Shown piece after piece: positions 43,154 to 51,495 of a DNA stretch of 64,000 nt (its first letter is position 1; every line of letters starts with the position of its first letter). The notes under the pieces are model-generated. The model saw nothing but the letters and a program-made list of their open reading frames with translations, was not told the origin of the DNA and did no database searches. Source of the stretch: V1-33 sp964523105 (lineage in GTDB: Bacteria; Verrucomicrobiota; Verrucomicrobiia; Verrucomicrobiales; V1-33); assembly GCA_964523105.1 (NCBI GenBank), contig CAZFZN010000014.1:1-64000 (forward strand), given 5' to 3'. The translations under genes were made by a program, and so were the position numbers.

Positions 43154-45001
43154 TCATTCGCGTCCGGCCCCGCGCGCGGCGCCGCCGGGCGGCGGTGCGG
43201 TGGCTTCGAACAGTTTCAGGAAGGCTTCGTGCAGTGCCACCTTCACGCCGTTCACACGCACCTGGTCCACGGATTCCGTCTCCCAGACGCGGCGCGGATG
43301 GACATCGAGGTCCATGACGCTGTCCACCCTGATGGCGGCGAGCAGCGGATTGGTGAGGGCGATGTTGCTGATGTGAATGCGATAGTACTTGTCGCCGCCA
43401 CTTTCGCGCGGCTCGGTCCGGACCGTGAAGTCACCGGTGGCATTCGGAATGCCGATACCGAGGTCCACGCCGCGCACCCTGCCGGTGCGCACCGTGAGGG
43501 CATCGGTATGCCAGCCGTACCAGCGGGGCGGATCGGCGGAGGGATCCGGCGGCTGCGCCGGCACGGTGGAGAGCGGGTTCAGCTCATCGGTGAAGACATT
43601 TTCTGAAACGCGCACATCCGCCTGATGCACCACGATGGAGCGGAGGTGCTTGTCCCGCAGCGCCTCTTCCGGCAGGGCGGTGATCTCTGCGGTCTGCGCC
43701 CGGGCGATGGGATCTTTTTCATCCGGCAGGACGGCTGCGAAGTTCCGCAGCGTGAGGTGCTGCAGCTCCGGTGAGGTCATGCCGGCTGCTCCGATGACCA
43801 TGCGGCTAAATCGCGCATCCAGTTCACCGCGGCAGGTCACGTACGGCTTGATCTCGTCGTCACTGAAACCCAGCACCGGCAGAAAGCGGTGGCTGTCCTG
43901 CAGTTTCGCACCAGTGACCGTGGCACCGGCGACGTGCCAGTCCTGCTGTTCATCGAGCATGACCGCGGCCTCCACCCGCTGTACCTCCAGGGTCGTGGCC
44001 GGGGATTTCACATTTTCCAGGGTGGCTTTGGATTCACCGAAAACGAACGGCAGTCCGCCGAGAAAGCGCACGTCTTTCACCTCCAGCGACGTGACCGCCG
44101 CTTCAAAGCCGGCGGCGGTGGAATTCGTATGTAAATCCAGCGACACTGCACCCGGCTCCGAGACGCCCTGACGAATGAAAATCTGCGCCGGCAAGTCCCA
44201 CGCCGGGCGCGGCGGTCCCGGCGCAGCCGGCGGGGACGGCGGGGACGGCGGCGTTAGGCCCCGGTCGCGATGCCACAACACGCGACACTGTGGCGACTGC
44301 ACGCGCACGGATTCCACGGTGTAGCGGTTCCACTGCCGCTGCGCCGTGGCCACTCCCTCCAGAGACGGACTGCGCGACTCGATTTCCATGGAGTCATCGA
44401 GCACAAACTCGCGGCTCACCACTTCTTCGAGTCCGATGCGCTGCGGCGACGCCTCCACTCTGCCGTCGTTGAAAATGGTGAAGCGACCGCCTTCGAACTT
44501 CACGATCTTGAGCGAAAGCCGCGGCACTTCGCGTCCGGCTTCGTACCATGTGAAGACGCCGCCGTTCACGTGGCCGGTATCCCACGACACCACGGGCGCA
44601 GGCGGCGGGCCGCCTTCGGGAGGAACCGCGTAGGGAATTTCAAAATCATCGCGCCACGAAACCTCCGCGCCCGTCAGGGTCAGCGCGCCCAGCTCCCCTT
44701 TGATCAGCCGGCTCCAGCCGTTCGCCGCTTCCGCCTCGCGCGCCAATCCGAGCTGCCGGCCGGTGGGACGGTGCATGACGCGCACGCCGGTGAGTTTCAG
44801 GCCCGCGAGGCCCGGCCGCACTCCGGTGACAGACGCCTCCCAGTCGCCCGGCAGCCGGCGCAGTGTCCAGTTCAGGAGCGGGACCTTCACGAGCCACAAC
44901 AGCACCAGCAGGAGAAGAACGGTCCGGAGAAGACGCCGCAGCCAGCGCCGCCGCGGGCGCGGAGGAGCGGAGGGTGCCGCAAGGGGATCAGCCATGCGCA
45001 T
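43154..45001 (-). CDS. AsmA-like membrane-anchored protein of unknown function
   Basis: The 615-residue protein has a basic proline-rich N-terminus, one hydrophobic anchor (LLRTVLLLLVLLWLVKVPLL) and then a long periplasmic region with beta-helical AsmA/DUF748-like character: repeated short strands such as LAGLKLTGVRVMHRPTG, LGALTLTGAEVSW, GGRFTIFNDGRVEASPQRI and VDLGIGIPNATGDFTV. AsmA-like proteins are linked to outer-membrane lipid traffic and assembly. A proline-rich stretch (PPSPPSPPAAPGPPRP) interrupts the middle. It is divergent from ompH. ATGs at 45001 and 44995 are both possible. The assignment to AsmA rests on pattern only. Confidence 0.65.
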   Translation of the reverse strand: MRMADPLAAPSAPPRPRRRWLRRLLRTVLLLLVLLWLVKVPLLNWTLRRLPGDWEASVTGVRPGLAGLKLTGVRVMHRPTGRQLGLAREAEAANGWSRLIKGELGALTLTGAEVSWRDDFEIPYAVPPEGGPPPAPVVSWDTGHVNGGVFTWYEAGREVPRLSLKIVKFEGGRFTIFNDGRVEASPQRIGLEEVVSREFVLDDSMEIESRSPSLEGVATAQRQWNRYTVESVRVQSPQCRVLWHRDRGLTPPSPPSPPAAPGPPRPAWDLPAQIFIRQGVSEPGAVSLDLHTNSTAAGFEAAVTSLEVKDVRFLGGLPFVFGESKATLENVKSPATTLEVQRVEAAVMLDEQQDWHVAGATVTGAKLQDSHRFLPVLGFSDDEIKPYVTCRGELDARFSRMVIGAAGMTSPELQHLTLRNFAAVLPDEKDPIARAQTAEITALPEEALRDKHLRSIVVHQADVRVSENVFTDELNPLSTVPAQPPDPSADPPRWYGWHTDALTVRTGRVRGVDLGIGIPNATGDFTVRTEPRESGGDKYYRIHISNIALTNPLLAAIRVDSVMDLDVHPRRVWETESVDQVRVNGVKVALHEAFLKLFEATAPPPGGAARGAGRE

Positions 45002-45176
45002 CCCTATCGCCCCTTGCGCATTGCGCAAAGGTCATCGTGAGGGGTATAAGCGCCGCCCCCGTGCCGTTCAGAGGCGCCCGGCAATTCCAACTTGCGGAAA
45101 GTTTTTTCGCTCCTTCTTTGAACGACCGGCCCGCGGCCTTGTCGAAGGCCCTTCACCACTTCCTACAACACCCTCC

Positions 45177-45824
45177 ATGAAACTTCGTTCCCTCTTTCTC
45201 ACCCTCGCTCTGTCCCTGTTCACCGCCGGGGCCGCCTCTGCCCAGACGCAGATGAAAATCGGCACCGTGGACATGAAGCGCGTCTTCCAGGAATATTACA
45301 AGACCAAGGAGGCCGAGAAGAAGGTCAACGAGGACAAGTCCAAGGCCAAGAAGGACCTCGACACCCGCCACGCCGAGATGCAGAAGCTCGTTACCGCATG
45401 GGAGGCTGCGACCAAGATCGTTCAGGACAAGCTGGTGAATCCGGAATTGAAGAGCCAGAAACAGAAGGAACTCGGGGACCTCACCAGCCAGATCAAAGCC
45501 CTCGAGCGGGAAATCGATGAATTCCGCCGTCGCCGCGAACAACAGCTCCAGGAGCAGGTAATGCGCATGCGCAAGGGTCTGCTCGAAGACATCTCCCAGC
45601 ATGTCGAGGAGAAGTCGAAACTCGACAACTACGACCTCGTCTTCGACAAGAGCGGCGTCAGCCCCAGCGGGGTGAAGTTTCTGCTCCACACCAAGGATGC
45701 CGTGGACTTCAGCAATGAGATCCTCGCCGACCTGAACAAGAACGCGCCGAAGGATTTCAAGGCCGCGCCCCCCGTGGACGACAACAGCGACCTGAACAAG
45801 GCTCCCGCTGAAGAGCCCAAGTAA
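45177..45824 (+). CDS. skp: OmpH/Skp-family periplasmic chaperone
   Basis: This 215-residue protein has a signal peptide ending AGAASAQ. The core KIGTVDMKRVFQEYYKTKEAEKK and the long coiled-coil arms (KAKKDLDTRHAEMQK to RRRREQQLQEQVM) are typical of Skp, a trimeric chaperone that carries outer-membrane proteins across the periplasm. The C-terminus has a Pro/Asp-rich tail. It lies 32 bp before lpxD on the same strand, the same order (skp-lpxD) seen in many Gram-negative bacteria, although bamA and fabZ/lpxA are not here. Confidence 0.9.
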   Translation: MKLRSLFLTLALSLFTAGAASAQTQMKIGTVDMKRVFQEYYKTKEAEKKVNEDKSKAKKDLDTRHAEMQKLVTAWEAATKIVQDKLVNPELKSQKQKELGDLTSQIKALEREIDEFRRRREQQLQEQVMRMRKGLLEDISQHVEEKSKLDNYDLVFDKSGVSPSGVKFLLHTKDAVDFSNEILADLNKNAPKDFKAAPPVDDNSDLNKAPAEEPK

Positions 45825-45856
45825 GCGGATTCCGTTCACGGTCTGCACGGAAGCCT

Positions 45857-46879
45857 GTGGAAATCACGCTCGAGCAGCTCGCGGCCCTCACGCAGGGTGC
45901 CATTCTCAGCGGCGATCCGCAGTTGAAGCTGACAGGGTTTGCCGGCCTCCGGGAGTCCGGCGCCGGTGATCTCAGCTTCTTCGCCAACGAGCGTTATCTG
46001 AACGATGTGCGGCGCACCCGGGCGTCCGCCATTCTCGTGCCGCAGGGGTTCAGCGAAACGGCGACCGGCGCCGCACTCGTCGCCTGCGCCAATCCCTCCT
46101 CGGCTTTTTCAGAAGTGGTGCGGCGTTTCATGCCGCCGCTGCGCGAGTTCCGGCCCGGCATCCATCCTTCCGCCGTGGTGGACCCCACGGTGAAGCTCAA
46201 CGCGGAAACTGTCAGCATCGGAGCCTGCGCCGTCGTGGAGGCCGGAGCGGAGATCGGGGACGGCACGGAAATCGGCGCCGGCTGCATTATCGGTGAAAAG
46301 GTGCGCATCGGGCGCGACTGTGTGCTGCATCCCCGGGTCACCGTCTGCCGGCACTGCCTGCTCGGCGACCGCGTGCGGCTGCACAGCGGTGTCGTCATCG
46401 GTGCGGACGGCTTCGGCTATGAATTGATCGACGGCCGGCACCGGAAGATCGACCAGGTGGGCATCGTGCAGCTGGACGACGATGTCGAGATCGGCTCCAA
46501 CACGACGGTGGACCGCGCCAGATTCGGCCGCACATGGATCGGTGAGGGCACGAAAATCGACAACCTCGTGCAGATCGCACACAACTGCGTCATCGGCAAA
46601 CACGTCATCATCGTGGCCCAAAGCGGGATCGCCGGCAGCACCCGCATCGGTGATTACGCGGTCGTAGCCGCGCAGGCGGGGGTGGCCGGACATCTCGAAA
46701 TTGCCGCCGGCGTCACCATCTCCGCCAGGTGCGGCGTCACCGCCGACATTCGGGAGAAGGAAGTCTATGCCGGAATGCCCGCACAGAAATTCCGCGACCA
46801 CCAGGTGCAGCAGGTGCTGGTGCGCCGGCTTCCGGATCTCTTCGAGCGGGTGAAGCGCCTCGAGAAGCGTGCGGAGTGA
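45857..46879 (+). CDS. lpxD: UDP-3-O-acylglucosamine N-acyltransferase
   Basis: The 340-residue enzyme adds the second acyl chain to the lipid A precursor. The N-terminal uridine-binding domain (TLEQLAALTQGAILSGDP, LSFFANERYL) leads into a left-handed beta-helix of hexapeptide repeats (IGDGTEIGAGCIIGEKV, IGEGTKIDNLVQIAHNC). The catalytic His is His242 in QIAHNCVIGK. A C-terminal helix (RRLPDLFERVKRLEKR) is typical. The start is GTG at 45857. This shows that the organism makes lipid A. Confidence 0.95.
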   Translation: MEITLEQLAALTQGAILSGDPQLKLTGFAGLRESGAGDLSFFANERYLNDVRRTRASAILVPQGFSETATGAALVACANPSSAFSEVVRRFMPPLREFRPGIHPSAVVDPTVKLNAETVSIGACAVVEAGAEIGDGTEIGAGCIIGEKVRIGRDCVLHPRVTVCRHCLLGDRVRLHSGVVIGADGFGYELIDGRHRKIDQVGIVQLDDDVEIGSNTTVDRARFGRTWIGEGTKIDNLVQIAHNCVIGKHVIIVAQSGIAGSTRIGDYAVVAAQAGVAGHLEIAAGVTISARCGVTADIREKEVYAGMPAQKFRDHQVQQVLVRRLPDLFERVKRLEKRAE

Positions 46880-46951
46880 ATGCCGGTCGCCGCAGAATGC
46901 GGCCCTTGCATCTCCAGGCAGTGCCGGTAAAACGCACCTGTCCTTGCAATC

Positions 46952-47725
46952 ATGGCCGTCGCGAAAACCACCCTCGATCTCACTTTGAAAATCTGGCGTC
47001 AGCCCGGCCCCGCCACCGCCGGACGCTTTGAAACCCGCCATGCCAAAGGCATTCCGGACAGCGCCTCGTTTCTGGAAATGCTCGACATCGTGAATGAGGA
47101 AATCATCGCGGAGGGCGGCGAGCCGGTGGCTTTCGATCACGACTGCCGCGAGGGCATCTGCGGGATGTGTTCGCTGGTGATCAACGGCATGCCGCACGGC
47201 CCGCTGCGCGGCGTGACGACCTGTCAGCTGCACATGCGCAGCTTTCGCAGCGGCGACACGATTTACATCGAGCCGTTCCGCGCCGGGGCCTTCCCGGTGA
47301 TCCGGGACCTCGCGGTGGACCGCACGGCCTTCGACCGCATCATGCAGGCCGGCGGTTTCATCAGTGTGCGCACCGGCTCGGCGCCGGAGGCCAACAACAT
47401 CCCGGTGCCGAAGCCCGACGCCGACGCCGCCTTCGCCGCGGCGGCCTGCATCGGCTGCGGCGCCTGCGTGGCCGCCTGCAAGAATGCCAGCGCCATGCTC
47501 TTCGTCTCCGCGAAAGTCGGCCACCTCAACCGCCTGCCGCAGGGCAAGCCGGAAGCCGCGCGCCGCACCCTGGCCATGGTCCGGGCCATGGATGCCGAAG
47601 GCTTCGGCAACTGCACCAACCAGTACGAATGCGAGGCCGTCTGCCCCAAGGAAATCAGTGTGGACAACATCCGCCGCATGAACCTCGACTACCTCCGCGC
47701 CTCCGCTGTCGAAGCGGCGGGCTAG
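46952..47725 (+). CDS. sdhB: Succinate dehydrogenase/fumarate reductase iron-sulfur subunit
   Basis: This 257-residue protein carries the three iron-sulfur clusters that pass electrons from the flavoprotein to the quinone. The [2Fe-2S] ligands are in CREGICGMC (Cys65, 70, 73) plus the Cys of GVTTC. The [4Fe-4S] site is CIGCGACVAAC and the [3Fe-4S] region is CTNQYECEAVCP. The type resembles the Bacteroidetes/Chlorobi SdhB rather than the E. coli one. It has no neighbouring sdhA or membrane-anchor gene, which is unusual. The gene ends 15 bp before the NUDIX gene. Confidence 0.95.
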   Translation: MAVAKTTLDLTLKIWRQPGPATAGRFETRHAKGIPDSASFLEMLDIVNEEIIAEGGEPVAFDHDCREGICGMCSLVINGMPHGPLRGVTTCQLHMRSFRSGDTIYIEPFRAGAFPVIRDLAVDRTAFDRIMQAGGFISVRTGSAPEANNIPVPKPDADAAFAAAACIGCGACVAACKNASAMLFVSAKVGHLNRLPQGKPEAARRTLAMVRAMDAEGFGNCTNQYECEAVCPKEISVDNIRRMNLDYLRASAVEAAG

Positions 47726-47740
47726 CCGATCTTTACTCTT

Positions 47741-48355
47741 ATGCGCTGGCCCGACGAACGCGTCCTTGCCGTTTCCCGCTCGCTCTTCGATTCGCTCGGA
47801 TCCTTCCAGGGGTTGAGCACCGAGGTGGAGCGCTATCTCCCCGCCTTTCTCGATCCGGCGAACAACTATTTCCTCGCCCGCGACGATGCCGAGGAGGATC
47901 CCTCGCACAAACAAATCATTCCCTACGCGCTCTTTCACTGCCGCGGGCGGTTCCTGCACTACGTGCGCGGCGGCAAGAGCGGCGAAAAGCGGCTCGCCGA
48001 CAAAGGCTCCATCGGCATCGGCGGTCATATCAATTCCGAAGACGCCGCCCAGGCTTCCCTGGAAAAAGACACCTACCTCACCGGCGTGGAGCGTGAGATG
48101 AACGAGGAACTGCTGCTCCGGGCGCCGCACCGCCAGCGCATCGCTGCGCTCATCAACGACGACTCCAGCCCCGTCGGTCAGGTGCACATCGGCGTGGTGC
48201 ATTTGTTCGATCTCGACAGTGAGGACGTGGCCGCCAACGAGGCGCCCATCACCAGTCTCGAGTTTCTGAGCCGCGAAGAATTGCACGCACGCCGCGACCG
48301 GCTCGAAACGTGGAGCGCCATCTGCCTCGACCATCTCGACCGCATCCTCGGCTGA
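47741..48355 (+). CDS. NUDIX-fold phosphohydrolase-like protein
   Basis: The 204-residue protein has a recognisable Nudix box: GGHINSEDAAQ (Gly-rich start), an insert, then GVEREMNEEL, fitting G-x(n)-REx-xEE with an enlarged loop. The N-terminus (VLAVSRSLFDSLGSFQG) and the following YFLARDDAEEDPSHKQIIPY resemble a family of predicted phosphoesterases in PVC bacteria and cyanobacteria. The substrate is unknown; a nucleoside di- or triphosphate derivative would be usual. It follows sdhB closely and may be co-transcribed. Confidence 0.8.
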   Translation: MRWPDERVLAVSRSLFDSLGSFQGLSTEVERYLPAFLDPANNYFLARDDAEEDPSHKQIIPYALFHCRGRFLHYVRGGKSGEKRLADKGSIGIGGHINSEDAAQASLEKDTYLTGVEREMNEELLLRAPHRQRIAALINDDSSPVGQVHIGVVHLFDLDSEDVAANEAPITSLEFLSREELHARRDRLETWSAICLDHLDRILG

Positions 48356-48377
48356 CGGCGTGCCGGACGGGATGATG

Positions 48378-49214
48378 TCATCCGCGCGCGGCCTGTTCCA
48401 GCCATGCGGCATAGAGACTGCGGATGCGCTCCGTCACAGGGCCAGGTGCGGGAAAGTGCTGCCCGTCCAGCCGGTGCACGGGCTGCACGCCGCGAATGGA
48501 GGAAGTGATGAACATTTCCTCTGCGGGCAGAATCTCCCGGGCTGGGATTTCCTCCTCTCTGCAGGGGATCGCCGCCGCACGGCAGAGTTCGAGCACGATG
48601 CCGCGCGTCACGCCCGGCAGGCAGCCGCTCTTCAAAGAAGGCGTGAGCACCGTTCCTTCTCTAACCAGAAAGACATTGGAAAAGGCCCCCTCGCAGAGCT
48701 GCGCGGCGGTGTTCAGAAAAAGGGCCTCGTCGAAACCCGCGGACATCGCTTCCCGCTGAGCGAGCAGATTCTCCGCGCAGGTGGTGAATTTGATGCCGGC
48801 CAGCGGGCTGAGTTCATTGCGGCGCCATGAAGGAACCGTCATGGCCAGGGTTGGCTTCACGGGGGCGAGCGGCGCGAGCGTGATGAGCGTGATGTTCCCC
48901 TCCGCCGCCGGCTGCACACCGGTGGATGGTCCCGCGCCGAGCGTGATGCGGATCCGCGCGTCCTGCAGGCGGTGCGCGGCGGCGAGTTCGGCAATGGCCT
49001 GCCGCACCATCGCGGCGGCGGGCGCCGGCAGGCCGAGCCGCTGCGCACCGGCGGCCAGCCTGACAAGATGCCGGTCGAGCGCCACGGGCACACCGTTTCT
49101 CAGCAGCAGGGAATCATAAACACCCGCGCCGAAGAGGAACCCGTGCGCCAGCGGATCGAGGCGCGCCTCGCAGGACGGGAGCAGCGTCCCATCGAGCCAG
49201 ACGGGCTCACTCAT
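48378..49214 (-). CDS. PLP-dependent class IV aminotransferase or aminodeoxychorismate lyase
   Basis: The 278-residue protein belongs to fold type IV: branched-chain aminotransferase, D-amino-acid transaminase or 4-amino-4-deoxychorismate lyase. The PLP lysine is in SPLAGIKFTTCAENLLA (residue 142 from this start). Family phrases are GFLFGAGVYDSLLLRNG, CEGAFSNVFLVREG and PGVTRGIVLEL. Length fits PabC or D-aminotransferases better than IlvE (usually over 300). Starts at 49214 and 49217 are adjacent ATGs; the ATG overlaps the stop of the upstream metallophosphatase, indicating coupled translation. Confidence 0.85.
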   Translation of the reverse strand: MSEPVWLDGTLLPSCEARLDPLAHGFLFGAGVYDSLLLRNGVPVALDRHLVRLAAGAQRLGLPAPAAAMVRQAIAELAAAHRLQDARIRITLGAGPSTGVQPAAEGNITLITLAPLAPVKPTLAMTVPSWRRNELSPLAGIKFTTCAENLLAQREAMSAGFDEALFLNTAAQLCEGAFSNVFLVREGTVLTPSLKSGCLPGVTRGIVLELCRAAAIPCREEEIPAREILPAEEMFITSSIRGVQPVHRLDGQHFPAPGPVTERIRSLYAAWLEQAARG

Positions 49215-51351
49215 CATCGTCGGGGCCTTTGGCGTCCGAAGGCAGGTCGCCGGAGGCCAGAATAAGCCAGGGATCGAGCGTCAAATCCGAGCTGTCGAGG
49301 TCATCGTTGTGCACCTCGATGGCGATGACATTCCTGCCGGGCTTGAGCGAGTCAGCGGCGCCGGCGAGGGAAAACCAGTGGACCTTGCCCTCGGCGTTTT
49401 GCGGCCGGACGCCGCGGGCGGACTGCAACTGGCCGCGGGCGACATTGACGCGCGCGGCCTCTTTGCCGTTCAAATAACAAATGAAGCCGTCGTCATAGGC
49501 GATGGCGAGACCGAGTTTCGACAAATCCTCCTTGCCGGTGAGTTCGAAGGCGCGGCGGATGCACAGGAACCGGTAGCGGCCCTTCATGTCATTGATGATT
49601 GTCGCATCGTCGTCGTCGCCGTAACCGAAGCCGGCCTTGCCGGTGGACCAGCCGCCGGTGGTGGTGGCCCAGTTCGCGCCGGGGTCCTTGCCGCCGAGGT
49701 ATTCCCATTCCGCACCTTTGGGGATGAGGGCCGTGAAGGATTTGGGCAGCGCATCGCCGGCGGACTTGCCGGACCCGCCCATGTTCGGCAGCGGGATGAT
49801 TGAGCCGGTGAACGCGCCCGGCGGTTTGGGATTGTCCAGCGCGGCGAGTTGCACCCGGCCGCGTTTGACGATTTGAAAGGTGTCGCGCACGGCTCCTTTG
49901 GAATCGAGCATGCGTCCGGTGATGGTGTCACCGTCGAGGTCGAGCAGGAAGGAACCGTATTCCAGAATACTCGCGAACATGACCGGACTGGGAGAAGGGC
50001 GCCGCCCCAGCTTGGCGCCGCCGTGACCGGCCACGACGGCGACGGTGCCCTGATGCGGCATCAGGCCGGCGCTCTTTTTGTAGGCTCCGGAACCTGACGG
50101 ATTGCCGTCTCCGTCGTCGAGCACACAACCCGGCGCGGTCGTGGGCGTATTGTAGGCGCCGTCGATCAGATAGGACCGCTCGTAAATGTGGGAGTGCCCG
50201 GCGAGCACGAGGTCCACGCCACCGCCTTCGAGGATGGGCATGATATTCTCCCGCATCTCCACCAGTTCCTTGTCCTTGCGGATGTCGTCGCTGTCGTGTG
50301 AGCCCTTGGTGTAGGGCGGATGATGGAAGAAGGCGATGAGCCAGTCCTGCTTCGTCTTCTCAAGATCCGCCTTGAGCCACTGTGCCATGGCCCCGTCCGG
50401 CTGGCGGGGGGTGTCGTAGCTGTTAAGGCAAATGAAATGCACCCGCCCGATGTCGAAGGAGTAGTACTGCTCGGTGCCGCTGGCCACGCCGCCGCTTTCC
50501 CCGGCGGTGGGCACGATGTAGGCGTCGAAGTACGGCCCGGTGCCTTTCGGGCCGCTTGAGGTCCTGCCCTCGTGATTCCCCAGGGCCGGCCAGCAGACCG
50601 TGTTGCGCAGCGTCTCCTGGTAAATCTGAAAGAAGGTCAGCTGAAATTCGGAGTCGAGCCCGGAGCCGTAGGCCATGTCTCCCACATGCAGATAGAGGTC
50701 CAGCGGGCGGTTTTCTTTTTTCACCAGATCGCGCATCGCCGTGTGGCTGTCCTTCTGAAACTTGTTGGCCATGCCGCTGTCTCCCACCACCCACATGCGC
50801 AGCGGCCGCGGCGTGCCGGGCACAGGAATTGTCATGAAGAAATGCTCCTCATCCGCCGGCGTCAGCGGTTCGGCACCGTTGCAGACCGAGTAGAAATACC
50901 TGCTGTCCGGTTTGAGACCGGTGATTTTGGCTTCGTACTGAATGGTGCCCGCGGGCGCGGAATGCAGCGGCAGCGCTCCGTTGGTGGAGCCCCCCGCCGC
51001 TTCGGTGCGGCGCAGCGTGATGGCGGCGGCCGGCACGGTCTGATCCAGGGCAGTCCATGAGGTGCCGTAACGGACCACCGGTTCGATTTCCCGGCGGACG
51101 CGCCACACGATGTGCATGGCATCGGGCGTGGCCGCCTGCAAGTACGGGCCGCGCGTGAGCTGTACGGCTTCGGCGGAACCCGAAGGCGCCGGCGCGGAAA
51201 CCGGTGACACTGACGCGACCACAGTCTCCGGCACGGCAGCGCTGGCGGCCGGCTGCTCTCCGCCTGTCTTTCCGGTTAATTGCTTCCGGGGGCACGCCGT
51301 CAGGAATACGCAGGCGATGCCGGTGGCGAAAAGTGCGGGGAGGCGGGTCAT
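49207..51351 (-). CDS. Lipoprotein purple-acid-phosphatase-like metallophosphoesterase
   Basis: The 714-residue protein has a lipoprotein signal (LFATGIACVFLTAC). An Fn3-like purple acid phosphatase N-domain (LTRGPYLQAATPDAMHIVWR) and a metallophosphatase core follow: VVGDSGM, HVGDMAYG, LGNHEG, FFHHPPYT and AGHSHIYER carry the metal ligands. The C-terminal 160 residues form a galactose-binding-like sandwich (GKAGFGYGDDDDATII, AYDDGFICYLNGKEAARVNV, NVIAIEVHNDDLDSSDL). The same sandwich and phosphatase pair occurs inside the giant protein at 30655-42222. It probably releases phosphate from organic esters outside the inner membrane. Confidence 0.9.
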   Translation of the reverse strand: MTRLPALFATGIACVFLTACPRKQLTGKTGGEQPAASAAVPETVVASVSPVSAPAPSGSAEAVQLTRGPYLQAATPDAMHIVWRVRREIEPVVRYGTSWTALDQTVPAAAITLRRTEAAGGSTNGALPLHSAPAGTIQYEAKITGLKPDSRYFYSVCNGAEPLTPADEEHFFMTIPVPGTPRPLRMWVVGDSGMANKFQKDSHTAMRDLVKKENRPLDLYLHVGDMAYGSGLDSEFQLTFFQIYQETLRNTVCWPALGNHEGRTSSGPKGTGPYFDAYIVPTAGESGGVASGTEQYYSFDIGRVHFICLNSYDTPRQPDGAMAQWLKADLEKTKQDWLIAFFHHPPYTKGSHDSDDIRKDKELVEMRENIMPILEGGGVDLVLAGHSHIYERSYLIDGAYNTPTTAPGCVLDDGDGNPSGSGAYKKSAGLMPHQGTVAVVAGHGGAKLGRRPSPSPVMFASILEYGSFLLDLDGDTITGRMLDSKGAVRDTFQIVKRGRVQLAALDNPKPPGAFTGSIIPLPNMGGSGKSAGDALPKSFTALIPKGAEWEYLGGKDPGANWATTTGGWSTGKAGFGYGDDDDATIINDMKGRYRFLCIRRAFELTGKEDLSKLGLAIAYDDGFICYLNGKEAARVNVARGQLQSARGVRPQNAEGKVHWFSLAGAADSLKPGRNVIAIEVHNDDLDSSDLTLDPWLILASGDLPSDAKGPDDDE

Positions 51352-51495
51352 GGAATGGGTCGTCGGCAGCTCATTTACTGCGTGAGGAATTATTACGCCA
51401 CCAAGATTTGAAGCCGACAGCACGGGTGAAGGCCGCGCCGGGTCGTGCGCCCTGCCCCGCCGGCGCCGGCGGCACGCGGCCCGCCGCCACCGCCC

